From: Flavisolibacter sp.
GTDB lineage: Bacteria > Bacteroidota > Bacteroidia > Chitinophagales > Chitinophagaceae
Reading direction: 5' to 3'
DNA: 6,805 nt
Assembly: GCA_017745135.1 (NCBI GenBank)
Contig: JAGIAB010000170.1
Coordinates: 1-6,805 of the forward strand
The position numbers and the translations under genes are program-made. The notes below the pieces were generated by a model. The model was not told the DNA's origin and made no database searches. It saw only the letters and a program-made list of their open reading frames with translations. Of this stretch, positions 1-6,080 are shown in pieces (position 1 is the stretch's first letter; each line of letters starts with the position of its first letter).

Positions 1-2067
1 ATCACTTCCCGCTCTGTCCTGCAATTGAAAAGAGAAACCTGCAGAAACACCAAAGCCCTGTAAGGTTGGCGGTGCGAAGAAAACGATCCTGGCTTCACGA
101 ATGCCGGATGTCTTTGCAAACATCTGTCCTATGATCGATTGGATGTCCTGCCCTTTTCCCTTTCGTTCGTCCCAGGATTTCAATCTCATGATCACCATAG
201 CATTGTTGGTGCCGGCGCCGCTGATCATTCCCTGCCCTGTAATTCTTAAAATGGATTGCACTTCAGGAATGGTTCTTGCAATTTTTTCTACCTGCGCCGC
301 TACTTCTGCGGCACGTTCGGTTGAAGAAGATGGCGGCAAGGAAATATCACACATCACTGCACTCATATCTTCCTCGGGAACAAAACTTGATGGCGTTGTT
401 TTCAGCAATAAATAAAACAGGGCGGCAAACAATGCAAATGCTGTCCAGGCAATCCATTTTCTGACGGTAAGAAAACGGACAGTACGTTCGTATCTTCTCT
501 TTGTTGCATCAAAAACCTTATTGAAACCATTGTAAAAGCGTTGAACAAAACTGATTTTTTTGTGCTCCTTCTGATGCGGCTTTAAAAAAAGAGCACTCAA
601 TGCAGGACTCAGCGTTAATGCATTCACTGCAGAAAGAATGATTGCAATTGCCAGGGTTAATCCAAACTGTTTGTAAAAAACACCGGCGGTACCCGTAATA
701 AAGCTCACCGGGACAAATACCGATGCCATCACCAGCGTAATCGAAATAATGGCTCCTGAAATTTCTTTCATAGCATCCTTACTGGCTTGCAAGGCAGAAG
801 TATACCCCTGGTCAAGTTTGGCATGAACCGCTTCTGTTACCACAATGGCATCGTCAACCACAATTCCTATTGCAAGCAGCAAGGCAAATAGTGTCAGAAG
901 ATTAAGGGTGAATCCAAACAGGTTCAGAAAGAAAAAAGTGCCGATAATAGCTACCGGCACTGCAATGGCGGGTATTAAGGTAGCACGAAGGTCCTGCAGG
1001 AAAACAAAAACAACAATGAACACCAAAATAAATGCTTCTATTAAAGTGCGGACCACTTTAGCAATAGACGCATTCAGAAAATCATTGGCATTGGAAAGTG
1101 TAACGTATTTAATGCCTGAAGGAAAACTTTTGGATGCATCCTCCACAATTTTCATACTTCCGTTAATTACTTCTCTTGCGTTGGAACCTGCAGTCTGGCT
1201 AATGGCGATACCAACCGAAGGATAGCCATTGGTGGTAGTGCTGCTGGCATAACTCAGTGCGCCCAGTTCAATTCTTGCCACATCTTTTAAACGCAGCAAT
1301 TGTCCGTTACCAGCCGCCCTGATAATAATATTTCCAAATTCCTCCGCACTTTTTAAACGGCCCCGATAGCGAATGACATATTGAAAGGATTGTCCACCCC
1401 GTTCACCAAACTGTCCTGGTGCCGCTTCTATATTTTGTTCAGCTAATGCAGCACTGATGTCCGAAGGAATCAAGCCATAGCTTGACATTACATCGGGCCT
1501 CAGCCAAATACGCATGGCGTAGTCCATTTGTCCGAATGCATTGGCAGAACCTACGCCCGGCACCCGCTGTATCTGGGGCACTAAATTAATCTGGGCATAG
1601 TTCTGAAGAAAGGTTTGATCGTACGCCGGATTGGTACTGTACAACGAAAAAATAACAAGGTTACTGCTTTGGCTTTTGGCAACGGTTACACCCGAACGTG
1701 TAACTTCCTGTGGCAATAAGGAAGTAGCACGGGATACACGGTTTTGAACATTAACCGAAGCAAGATCAGGATTGGTTCCCAAAGAAAAATTGACGATAAT
1801 CCTTGCACTGCCGGTATTGCCTGCAGATGAGGTCATATAAGTCATTCCTTCCACACCATTGATGGCTTCTTCAAGCGGAACAATCACACTGTTTAAAACC
1901 ACATCTGCATTAGCACCTTGATACGATGCTGAAACTACAATGGTAGGTGGAGCGATTTCAGGATATTGAGAGATGGGCAATGCTAATAATCCAATTATTC
2001 CAAGTACAACAATCAAAATGGAAATAACACTGGATAATACAGGCCTCTCAATAAAACGATCAAACAT
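1..2067 (-). CDS. RND efflux permease, HAE1/AcrB-like (3' end cut by window edge)
   Basis: This is the inner-membrane, proton-driven pump of a tripartite RND efflux complex, which exports hydrophobic drugs, dyes or solvents from the periplasm or outer leaflet. The frame is open from ATG (2067-2065) to position 1, giving 689 codons of about 1,040 usual for the family. The N-terminus MFDRFIERPVLSSV matches the AcrB-type start, with TM1 at about residues 10-30. A periplasmic porter region follows to about residue 330, then TM2 (about 339-356), TM3 and TM4. The family's proton-relay aspartate pair is present in TM4 (IGIVVDDAIVV, D405-D406). The second porter half starts near residue 560 (FVPEEDMSAV) and reaches the switch-loop region (GFGVSAGFSFQL) near the edge. 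It begins 44 bp after the adaptor gene, so the two are almost certainly cotranscribed. The exact substrate cannot be told from the sequence. Confidence 0.96.
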   Translation of the reverse strand, partial: MFDRFIERPVLSSVISILIVVLGIIGLLALPISQYPEIAPPTIVVSASYQGANADVVLNSVIVPLEEAINGVEGMTYMTSSAGNTGSARIIVNFSLGTNPDLASVNVQNRVSRATSLLPQEVTRSGVTVAKSQSSNLVIFSLYSTNPAYDQTFLQNYAQINLVPQIQRVPGVGSANAFGQMDYAMRIWLRPDVMSSYGLIPSDISAALAEQNIEAAPGQFGERGGQSFQYVIRYRGRLKSAEEFGNIIIRAAGNGQLLRLKDVARIELGALSYASSTTTNGYPSVGIAISQTAGSNAREVINGSMKIVEDASKSFPSGIKYVTLSNANDFLNASIAKVVRTLIEAFILVFIVVFVFLQDLRATLIPAIAVPVAIIGTFFFLNLFGFTLNLLTLFALLLAIGIVVDDAIVVTEAVHAKLDQGYTSALQASKDAMKEISGAIISITLVMASVFVPVSFITGTAGVFYKQFGLTLAIAIILSAVNALTLSPALSALFLKPHQKEHKKISFVQRFYNGFNKVFDATKRRYERTVRFLTVRKWIAWTAFALFAALFYLLLKTTPSSFVPEEDMSAVMCDISLPPSSSTERAAEVAAQVEKIARTIPEVQSILRITGQGMISGAGTNNAMVIMRLKSWDERKGKGQDIQSIIGQMFAKTSGIREARIVFFAPPTLQGFGVSAGFSFQLQDRAGSD

Positions 2068-2111
2068 ATAATTCAATTAAAACTCCACATTCAATTCCTT
2101 CTTCTGAAAGC

Positions 2112-3281
2112 TCATTGATTAGTACTCAGCAACCGGCGGTAAAGACTATCCGCATTTATTGGCCTTGGCTTGATGGCTAAACCTTCCCTCAACGAAGCAA
2201 CACCTTCCACCACAATTTTATCACCGGCTCGCAAACCACTTTGTACCACATAATATTGTCCGCCGCTATTGGGCATTACAGTTATGGCCACACTGTTCAC
2301 TTTATTACTGTCACCAACTGCATAAACAAAAAGTTTTTCCTGGATTTCATAAGTAGATTTTTGAGGAACCAATATGGCGGAATCGACTGTTCTTGGAATA
2401 CGGACGGCACCACTGCTTCCACTGCGAACAAGATTGCCGGGATTGGGGAAGGTTGCCCTTACACTCATGGCACCCGTTGCCGGATCAATTTGTCCTCCTG
2501 TTGTTTCGATGCGTCCTTTTTGAGAAAGTTCCGTGCCATCTGCCAAAACAAGTGTAACGGGCGGAAGTGAAGCCAACCGCTGCTGAGGAGTAGCGCCTTT
2601 TACCCTTTCGAAAAATCGCAACATTTGTTTTTCATTGATAGAAAAATATGCGTAGATATTCCCGACGTTTGACACCGTTGTTAATGGTTGAGCAGTGTTA
2701 CTGCTTACAAGACTTCCAATTTTATAGGGAATGGTTCCGACAATTCCGTTCGCCGGGCTTCTTATGGTTGTGTAACCAAGATTGGTTCTTGCATTTGCAT
2801 AATTTGCCTGCGCCTGGGCCAAAGCTGCCTGCTTTGCCTGCAAAGTGTATTGCGCAGATTGTAATTCATAGTTACTAATAATGTTCTTTTCTACTAAGGG
2901 ACGCACTTTGTTTACATCCATTTGCGCTGCATTTACATCAGCTTGTGCAATTTTAATATTGGCTGCTGCTGTTCGAACATCTTCTTCATATTGTGGAGCA
3001 CTGATCTGAAACAGCAATTGCCCCTGTCGCACTGTTGCGCCTTCGTCAACATAAATGCGTTCCATGTAACCATCAATCTTTGGACGGATCTCAACATTTT
3101 GTTGTCCTTGTATAGTTGCGGGAAAATCGCTGTATAAAGTGGTTGTTTGCAGAGTGATGGTAAGTACCGGGTAATCTTTTACTGCATTGGGATCCATGCC
3201 TGCACCTTGCCTTTTTTTTCCTTGGCAGGAAAGAAAAAAAATCAATAAAAAACAAAAACCACCAAACATCAGCTTAGCCAT
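2112..3281 (-). CDS. RND efflux periplasmic adaptor lipoprotein (AcrA/MexA-like)
   Basis: This is the membrane-fusion subunit that links the RND permease to an outer-membrane channel. It has 389 aa, a normal family length. A hydrophobic signal ends in a lipobox (FLSC, lipidated Cys19; Gln at +2), so it is probably an anchored lipoprotein. The first lipoyl half lies at about residues 57-95 (VEIRPKIDGYMERIYVDEG). An Ala/Gln-rich alpha-helical hairpin spans about 98-170, with the tip near VEKNIISNYELQSAQ. The second lipoyl half follows (TTIRSPANGIVGTIP), then a beta-barrel and a membrane-proximal domain ending near GDKIVVEGVASLREGLAI. It is the first gene of the operon, and the permease follows 44 bp downstream. 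The ATG at 3281 is the natural start because the signal peptide begins right there. No clear promoter of the Bacteroidota -33/-7 type could be assigned upstream. Confidence 0.96.
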   Translation of the reverse strand: MAKLMFGGFCFLLIFFLSCQGKKRQGAGMDPNAVKDYPVLTITLQTTTLYSDFPATIQGQQNVEIRPKIDGYMERIYVDEGATVRQGQLLFQISAPQYEEDVRTAAANIKIAQADVNAAQMDVNKVRPLVEKNIISNYELQSAQYTLQAKQAALAQAQANYANARTNLGYTTIRSPANGIVGTIPYKIGSLVSSNTAQPLTTVSNVGNIYAYFSINEKQMLRFFERVKGATPQQRLASLPPVTLVLADGTELSQKGRIETTGGQIDPATGAMSVRATFPNPGNLVRSGSSGAVRIPRTVDSAILVPQKSTYEIQEKLFVYAVGDSNKVNSVAITVMPNSGGQYYVVQSGLRAGDKIVVEGVASLREGLAIKPRPINADSLYRRLLSTNQ

Positions 3282-3680
3282 AGTGCATCTATTGATTCAT
3301 TGCAAAGAGGAATAAATTCAACTATGCCATTTAAGTGGAAGATGAAGATTTATGGTAGTGTTATGGAGCAAAAATCTTATGCCATTAAATAGCTTAGCAG
3401 GAACAGCTCATCTCTTATTGTATTACTGCTGAAGTTTCGTTCATCGATGATGAAACTGAATAAGACAACGAAAAGAAATCTTTCAAGTGCTGATGTGCTG
3501 TGGTAGTTAGAAGAAATGGTTGTTACAACTCATCGACGGTTATGCTCTATAGTAAGGACGACAATTAAAGTTCAGTATTTACAGGTAAGCTTTTTACCCG
3601 CATTGAGCAACTCATCATAAATGATGTAACAAAATTTGTTATTAGTGAACTGAGCAGATCGTGATTGAGGGTTGCAGTGA
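3282..3680. other. Intergenic stretch without recognisable gene
   Basis: No intact gene is visible here on either strand, and all frames are broken by frequent stops. It must contain the promoter of the minus-strand efflux operon, but no convincing TAnnTTTG-type box was found. A 31-codon open stretch on the plus strand (3569-3661, containing LFTRIEQLIIND) reads somewhat like protein and could be further debris of the transposase remnant that follows, but the match is too weak to call. A near-identical 12-mer starting TATGCCATT occurs at 3323 and 3378. Confidence 0.5.
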
Positions 3681-3845
3681 TTTGTTACGAGGAGATCCAA
3701 TCCTTGTCCGGGAAAATGGAATTTGTGTGATAAGCTGTATGACTATCCACACAGTTCTGCAAGGTTGTATAATGGAGATAAAGTCGGTTACAAAGTGAAA
3801 GATTATTTGGATGTGCTGGCAGAATTGAAGTATGGGATAGAATGA
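3681..3845 (+). pseudogene. C-terminal remnant of a REP-associated (Y1/RAYT-like) transposase
   Basis: A plus-strand frame of 54 codons ends at TGA 3843-3845. It contains NPCPGKWNLCDKLYDYPHSS followed by ARLYNG, and ends ELKYGIE. This resembles the C-terminus of IS200-like/RAYT Y1 transposases, whose typical text is NPVREKW...DYPYSSAR. The nucleotides at 3699-3719 become NPVREKW if one extra T is removed after AATCCT and one A is restored later, so a pair of compensating indels seems to have scrambled four residues. The catalytic HUH motif and tyrosine region are missing: the frame is closed by TGA at 3678 and no upstream part was recognised. It is the only gene trace on the plus strand and is followed immediately by a hairpin at 3858-3914, the usual RAYT-REP arrangement. 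The family assignment rests on about 35 residues. Confidence 0.68.
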
Positions 3846-3857
3846 TTGATAGTGTTA

Positions 3858-3914
3858 CGACGAGTGCTGCGATAGATACTTTAAATTTTAAGACGCTGCG
3901 GCGGACACTCGTCG
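3858..3914. repeat. REP-like hairpin next to the transposase remnant
   Basis: A perfect 9-bp inverted repeat, CGACGAGTG (3858-3866) and CACTCGTCG (3906-3914), encloses 39 nt. The centre is a near-palindromic AT-rich segment, CTTTAAATTTTAAG, with a single mismatch. GCTGCG occurs twice as a direct repeat inside (3866-3871 and 3895-3900). The hairpin starts 12 nt after the stop of the RAYT-like remnant, which is where REP elements recognised by such transposases usually lie. It could also act as a transcription barrier, but no T-run follows the stem on either strand, so it is not a classical intrinsic terminator. Confidence 0.6.
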
Positions 3915-3938
3915 GGCAAGGCAGTGTTATGTGCCGCT
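3915..3938 (-). repeat. Truncated third attC-like site (one arm only)
   Basis: On the minus strand, GCGGCACATAAC follows and overlaps the TAG stop of the 234-aa gene (3939-3937). GGCACATAAC (3935-3926) is the exact complement of GTTATGTGCC, the core box just before the start of the same gene (4648-4657). It is therefore the expected 5' core arm of that cassette's own site. A possible inner-stem segment (TGCCTTGCC, minus strand) follows. The spaced CCGCCA box seen in the two complete sites is missing, and the REP-like hairpin starts at 3914. No matching opposite arm was found in 3282-3914, so the site appears to have been cut by the REP/RAYT insertion or by deletion. Confidence 0.6.
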
Positions 3939-4641
3939 AATCTTCGCACACGTTTATTATTCTGTGCCTTTTCTTCGTCCAAATATTTTTGTTTTTGTCA
4001 AGTTTGTAAATATTCTCACCTAAGCCACAAACTCCAGCGTGAACGTATGTTGCCAATGTCTTGTCTTTACTATTAAACTTTGAAGGAAAAAAGCTAACTA
4101 AGTCGGTTAAAAAATTGTCTTTTATAAATTTCCTATCATTACTCTGCAAATAAAAACTATATAGTGGTCCGCCATTTCCACCACCGTCATTGACAACAGC
4201 AATGTCGTCATACCCGTCAAAATTGAAGTCTGCAACAACAACGTCACCATAGTAGTTGTCAACAATTTCTCTGTCTGCCTTAAACTTTGTCGTATATGAA
4301 GTCATACTGTCACAACTTAAAAACATAAAAGAATATATGAACGAAGACTTAATTGAAAAACTATCAATCACCGTCTTTGATGATTTGTCTTTTATTACAA
4401 CTTGCAAAAAATTCATCTGGTCTATTTCAGTTGTGTCAACGTAACGCTTGAAATCAATAGCTATGTCAAATTGGTTTGATAGTTTGGTCTGTTCGCATTT
4501 GTTAGTTTCAGTTAAGGCTAATTTAGGTTCTTGCTCTTTCACTACTTTCAAGCTATCGGCAGATATATTATTGTCTTTCTGTTCTTTTCGTGGTGAACAA
4601 CCTAAAATTAATAATGATAGTATGATTAGTGTCTGTCTCAT
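3937..4641 (-). CDS. Lipoprotein with a DxNxDGxxD calcium-type motif (possibly XAC2610-related)
   Basis: This is a 234-aa predicted lipoprotein of unknown function. A short hydrophobic signal ends in the lipobox LILGC (Cys15), and a polar, low-complexity linker follows to about residue 50. The distinctive part is VVADFNFDGYDDIAVVNDGG, with D138, N140, D142 and D146 in an EF-hand/FG-GAP-like calcium-binding loop, then a Gly-rich NGGPLYSFYL segment. This pattern recalls XAC2610-related proteins; XAC2610 of Xanthomonas is a periplasmic immunity protein against a lysozyme-like effector. Kinship and any immunity role are inference. Cys49, Cys110, Cys205 and Cys232 could form disulfides. The ATG lies only 6 nt after the core box of the upstream attC-like site, and the TAG stop overlaps the next site, so the ORF fills its cassette. 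It is noticeably AT-rich. No promoter of its own is evident; it may depend on read-through. Confidence 0.85.
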   Translation of the reverse strand: MRQTLIILSLLILGCSPRKEQKDNNISADSLKVVKEQEPKLALTETNKCEQTKLSNQFDIAIDFKRYVDTTEIDQMNFLQVVIKDKSSKTVIDSFSIKSSFIYSFMFLSCDSMTSYTTKFKADREIVDNYYGDVVVADFNFDGYDDIAVVNDGGGNGGPLYSFYLQSNDRKFIKDNFLTDLVSFFPSKFNSKDKTLATYVHAGVCGLGENIYKLDKNKNIWTKKRHRIINVCED

Positions 4642-4647
4642 TTTAGT

Positions 4648-4849
4648 GGCACATAACGTTGAGGGCTTGCTGCTGTGGCGGCATTCATTGAACGTCCAGC
4701 CCCGAACTGAAGCCCGGTTTTATTCTATTGTTGAAGATAAGATTTATTGATTGGCGTTGTTCGTCACGCTGGAACTGCTGCTGATGCCTGCACTTAGCTG
4801 AAGGTTTATTCGTCGCACCGCCATGGCAGCAAACCACCTGTTAGCGGCA
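4648..4849 (-). repeat. attC-like recombination site B (202 bp)
   Basis: Minus strand, 5' to 3': core arm TGCCGCTAAC (4849-4840), spacer, inner stem TTTGCTGC (4833-4826), TGGCGG (4823-4818), a central region of about 136 nt, CCGCCA (4681-4676), inner stem GCAGCAAG (4673-4666), spacer containing TCAAC, and core arm GTTATGTGCC (4657-4648). The inner stem pairs over 7 bp, TGGCGG/CCGCCA over 6 bp, and TAAC pairs with GTTA. The outer parts of the core arms (TGCCGC against TGTGCC) do not pair, as expected when the second arm belongs to the next cassette. The positions of all boxes match site C without gaps in both arms. This resembles the R''-L''-L'-R' layout of integron attC sites with a long variable terminal structure. 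The GTTRRRY core consensus is not met. Confidence 0.72.
4741..4770 (-). repeat. Internal duplication of a site segment inside site B
   Basis: On the minus strand, GTGACGAACAACGCC continuing to CAATAAATC resembles the segment TTGACGAACAAAC of site C that continues to ATAAATC. It also resembles the GCGACGAATAAACC segment of site B next to its own TGGCGG box (about 4804-4818). Site B therefore seems to hold two copies of this segment about 45-50 nt apart, one of them off position. This may be a partial internal duplication or a composite site. Confidence 0.45.
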
Positions 4850-4851
4850 GG

Positions 4852-5868
4852 TCAGTCAAGGACTTTATTTGTCGAATAAAATATGTTGTCTTCATTCTTG
4901 ATGCCTTTGTTAAGAACTAAATTCAGAGAAAGTCCCAATATGTTTTCGGGTTGCGCTCTTATGAAATAACTTCTTTCAAAAAAAGTAGCTTCTTTGGGCT
5001 TTAAAATTCCCGTACAAAAAGTGCCTGTACTAAAAAATTTGTCCTTCAAATAGGTTTTTAAAACATAGTGACTGCTGTCTTTCAAAAAATACTCTGACTT
5101 TGCAAATACGCCGCAATCATACCCCACTCTCTGCCAAGGCGAGGGTATAATGTAGTTGCTATCCATTTTAGGTGGCGCCAAAAAGTACCCTTCACCTGAA
5201 AATCTTGTCTTGTTGAAGATGTTGGGCACATCATAAGTTGCAACGGCTTTTACATCATCATCTTTAAGATATTTATAGCCAAGAAGGTTTAAGTATAATT
5301 CAACCGCAATCATCGAGATTTCCAGTTCAACTTCAGAATTGTTAGTTATATCATATCGTACATCAACTTTATACAGATATTTTCCTTGAACATCTCGACC
5401 TAACTTTGTTGCTGCGAGTGTTACTTTGCTTTCAATTCTTCTATCCTTTGAATATTTGAGTTTTATACCATTCAGTTCATTATCGATTTCTTGTGCTTTG
5501 ATGTTAAGATTGGCTGCATCAATATCAAATCTGGCTTTTTGTAAGGCTAGCTGGTTCTCCAAATCTTTATATTTCAGTTCTATTGAACTATTTCGCAATT
5601 GATTTTCTAACGCTTTGACTTCACCTGTTTTTAAAGCATTCGCATATTTGAGTTCTAACTGTCGAAGGGTATCTTCTTGCCTTGACTTCACTATGTCTAA
5701 CGAGTCCTTCTTAAGTTCAAGAACACCCCTGTTATACTCAAGCTCTTTCAAAGATTTTTCATGTTGTAAATACAGGTAAACAATCCAAATACCCCCAAGG
5801 ATGTATCCAGCTATCTTTATTAACTCTAATGTTTTTTCAAATTTTGTTTTTGGCTCGCTCATAAGCAT
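4852..5868 (-). CDS. Membrane-anchored coiled-coil protein of unknown function
   Basis: I do not recognise this 338-aa protein. One hydrophobic segment (about residues 17-34, GYILGGIWIVYLYL) lies near the N-terminus. A long charged helix rich in Lys, Glu, Leu and Gln follows to about residue 145 and is probably a coiled coil. A C-terminal domain of about 190 residues is rich in predicted beta strands (KYLYKVDVRYDITNNSEVEL, SHYVLKTYL, FFERSYFIRAQ). Cys252 and Cys285 lie in this domain. The layout suggests a single-pass anchor, a rod and a beta-sandwich-like head, probably on the periplasmic side, but the topology is uncertain: K7, K9 and K13 before the segment favour an N-in orientation. Met3 (5862) is an alternative start. 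The ATG is 8 nt after the core box of site C and the TGA is 2 nt before site B, so the ORF fills its cassette. No catalytic motif was seen. Confidence 0.82.
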   Translation of the reverse strand: MLMSEPKTKFEKTLELIKIAGYILGGIWIVYLYLQHEKSLKELEYNRGVLELKKDSLDIVKSRQEDTLRQLELKYANALKTGEVKALENQLRNSSIELKYKDLENQLALQKARFDIDAANLNIKAQEIDNELNGIKLKYSKDRRIESKVTLAATKLGRDVQGKYLYKVDVRYDITNNSEVELEISMIAVELYLNLLGYKYLKDDDVKAVATYDVPNIFNKTRFSGEGYFLAPPKMDSNYIIPSPWQRVGYDCGVFAKSEYFLKDSSHYVLKTYLKDKFFSTGTFCTGILKPKEATFFERSYFIRAQPENILGLSLNLVLNKGIKNEDNIFYSTNKVLD

Positions 5869-5876
5869 GAAGTTTT

Positions 5877-6076
5877 GCCGCTAACGTTGAAGCATTGGCG
5901 ATGTGGCGGTATTTGAAAAATGTCTGCCCACAACCGATGCTTATTAAAGAACTAATGTAAAAATTTTATTCAAATGCTCAATAGTATTCGGTCTGACCGG
6001 ACAGGTGATGATTAGCGATTTATAGCTGATTGTTTGTTCGTCAACCCGCCATATACGCCAATGCGCTGTTAGCGGC
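5877..6076 (-). repeat. attC-like recombination site C (200 bp)
   Basis: Minus strand, 5' to 3': core arm GCCGCTAAC (6076-6068), spacer AGC, inner stem GCATTGGCG (6064-6056), TGGCGG (6051-6046), a central region of about 136 nt, CCGCCA (5909-5904), inner stem CGCCAATGC (5900-5892), spacer TTCAAC, and core arm GTTAGCGGC (5885-5877). Core arms and inner stem each pair over 9 bp, and the TGGCGG box over 6. The spacers between core and inner stem are unpaired and of unequal length, like the unpaired central spacer of attC. The central region contains a small palindrome, CGGTCTGACCG (plus strand, about 5989-5999). The right arm (6023-6076) aligns without gaps to 4795-4848 of site B, sharing TAGCTGA, TTCGTC, CCGCCA and CTGTTAGCGGC. 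It lies 4 nt after the S41 stop codon and 8 nt before the next start. Confidence 0.74.
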
Positions 6077-6080
6077 TTGT

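Larger units (their letters stand above)
4657..5884 (-). mobile_element. Complete gene cassette carrying the 338-aa gene
   Basis: If recombination occurs between G and TT of the GTTA core, as in integrons, the unit runs from 5884 down to 4657 and is 1,228 bp. It begins TTAGCGGCA and its own site begins TGCCGCTAA. These are perfect complements over 9 nt, so the free circle would carry a fully paired core. It contains one ORF that starts 8 nt after the core box and ends 2 nt before the next core arm. It is the only cassette whose two ends are both in the window. Confidence 0.6.

Noticed and set aside
101..1225. Plus-strand open frames (101-415, 276-464, 845-1225)
   Set aside because: They are antisense to the continuous 689-codon RND permease frame, have no family resemblance and are shadows of it.
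2241..3137. Plus-strand open frames (2241-2570, 2648-2878, 2922-3137)
   Set aside because: They are antisense to the well-supported adaptor gene and have Cys/Tyr/Ile-rich shadow composition.
3323..3389. Direct repeat TATGCCATT(T/A)AA spaced 55 bp upstream of the efflux operon as operator sites
   Set aside because: It is AT-rich, non-palindromic and has only two copies; no regulator gene is in the window. Chance cannot be excluded.
3846..3938. Reading 3851-3935 as a complete short attC (hairpin CGACGAGTG with outer boxes)
   Set aside because: The left end on the minus strand reads CGTAACACT and lacks the required GTT core. The hairpin is better explained as a REP element of the adjacent transposase remnant.
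4256..4750. Plus-strand open frames (4256-4444, 4448-4750)
   Set aside because: They are antisense to the 234-aa lipoprotein gene, and the second runs on into recombination site B.
4648..6076. Two ~200-bp repeats read as a CRISPR array or as rho-independent terminators
   Set aside because: There are only two units, each with inverted arms, separated by a 1-kb gene. The stems are not followed by T-runs, and the arms are too far apart for terminators.
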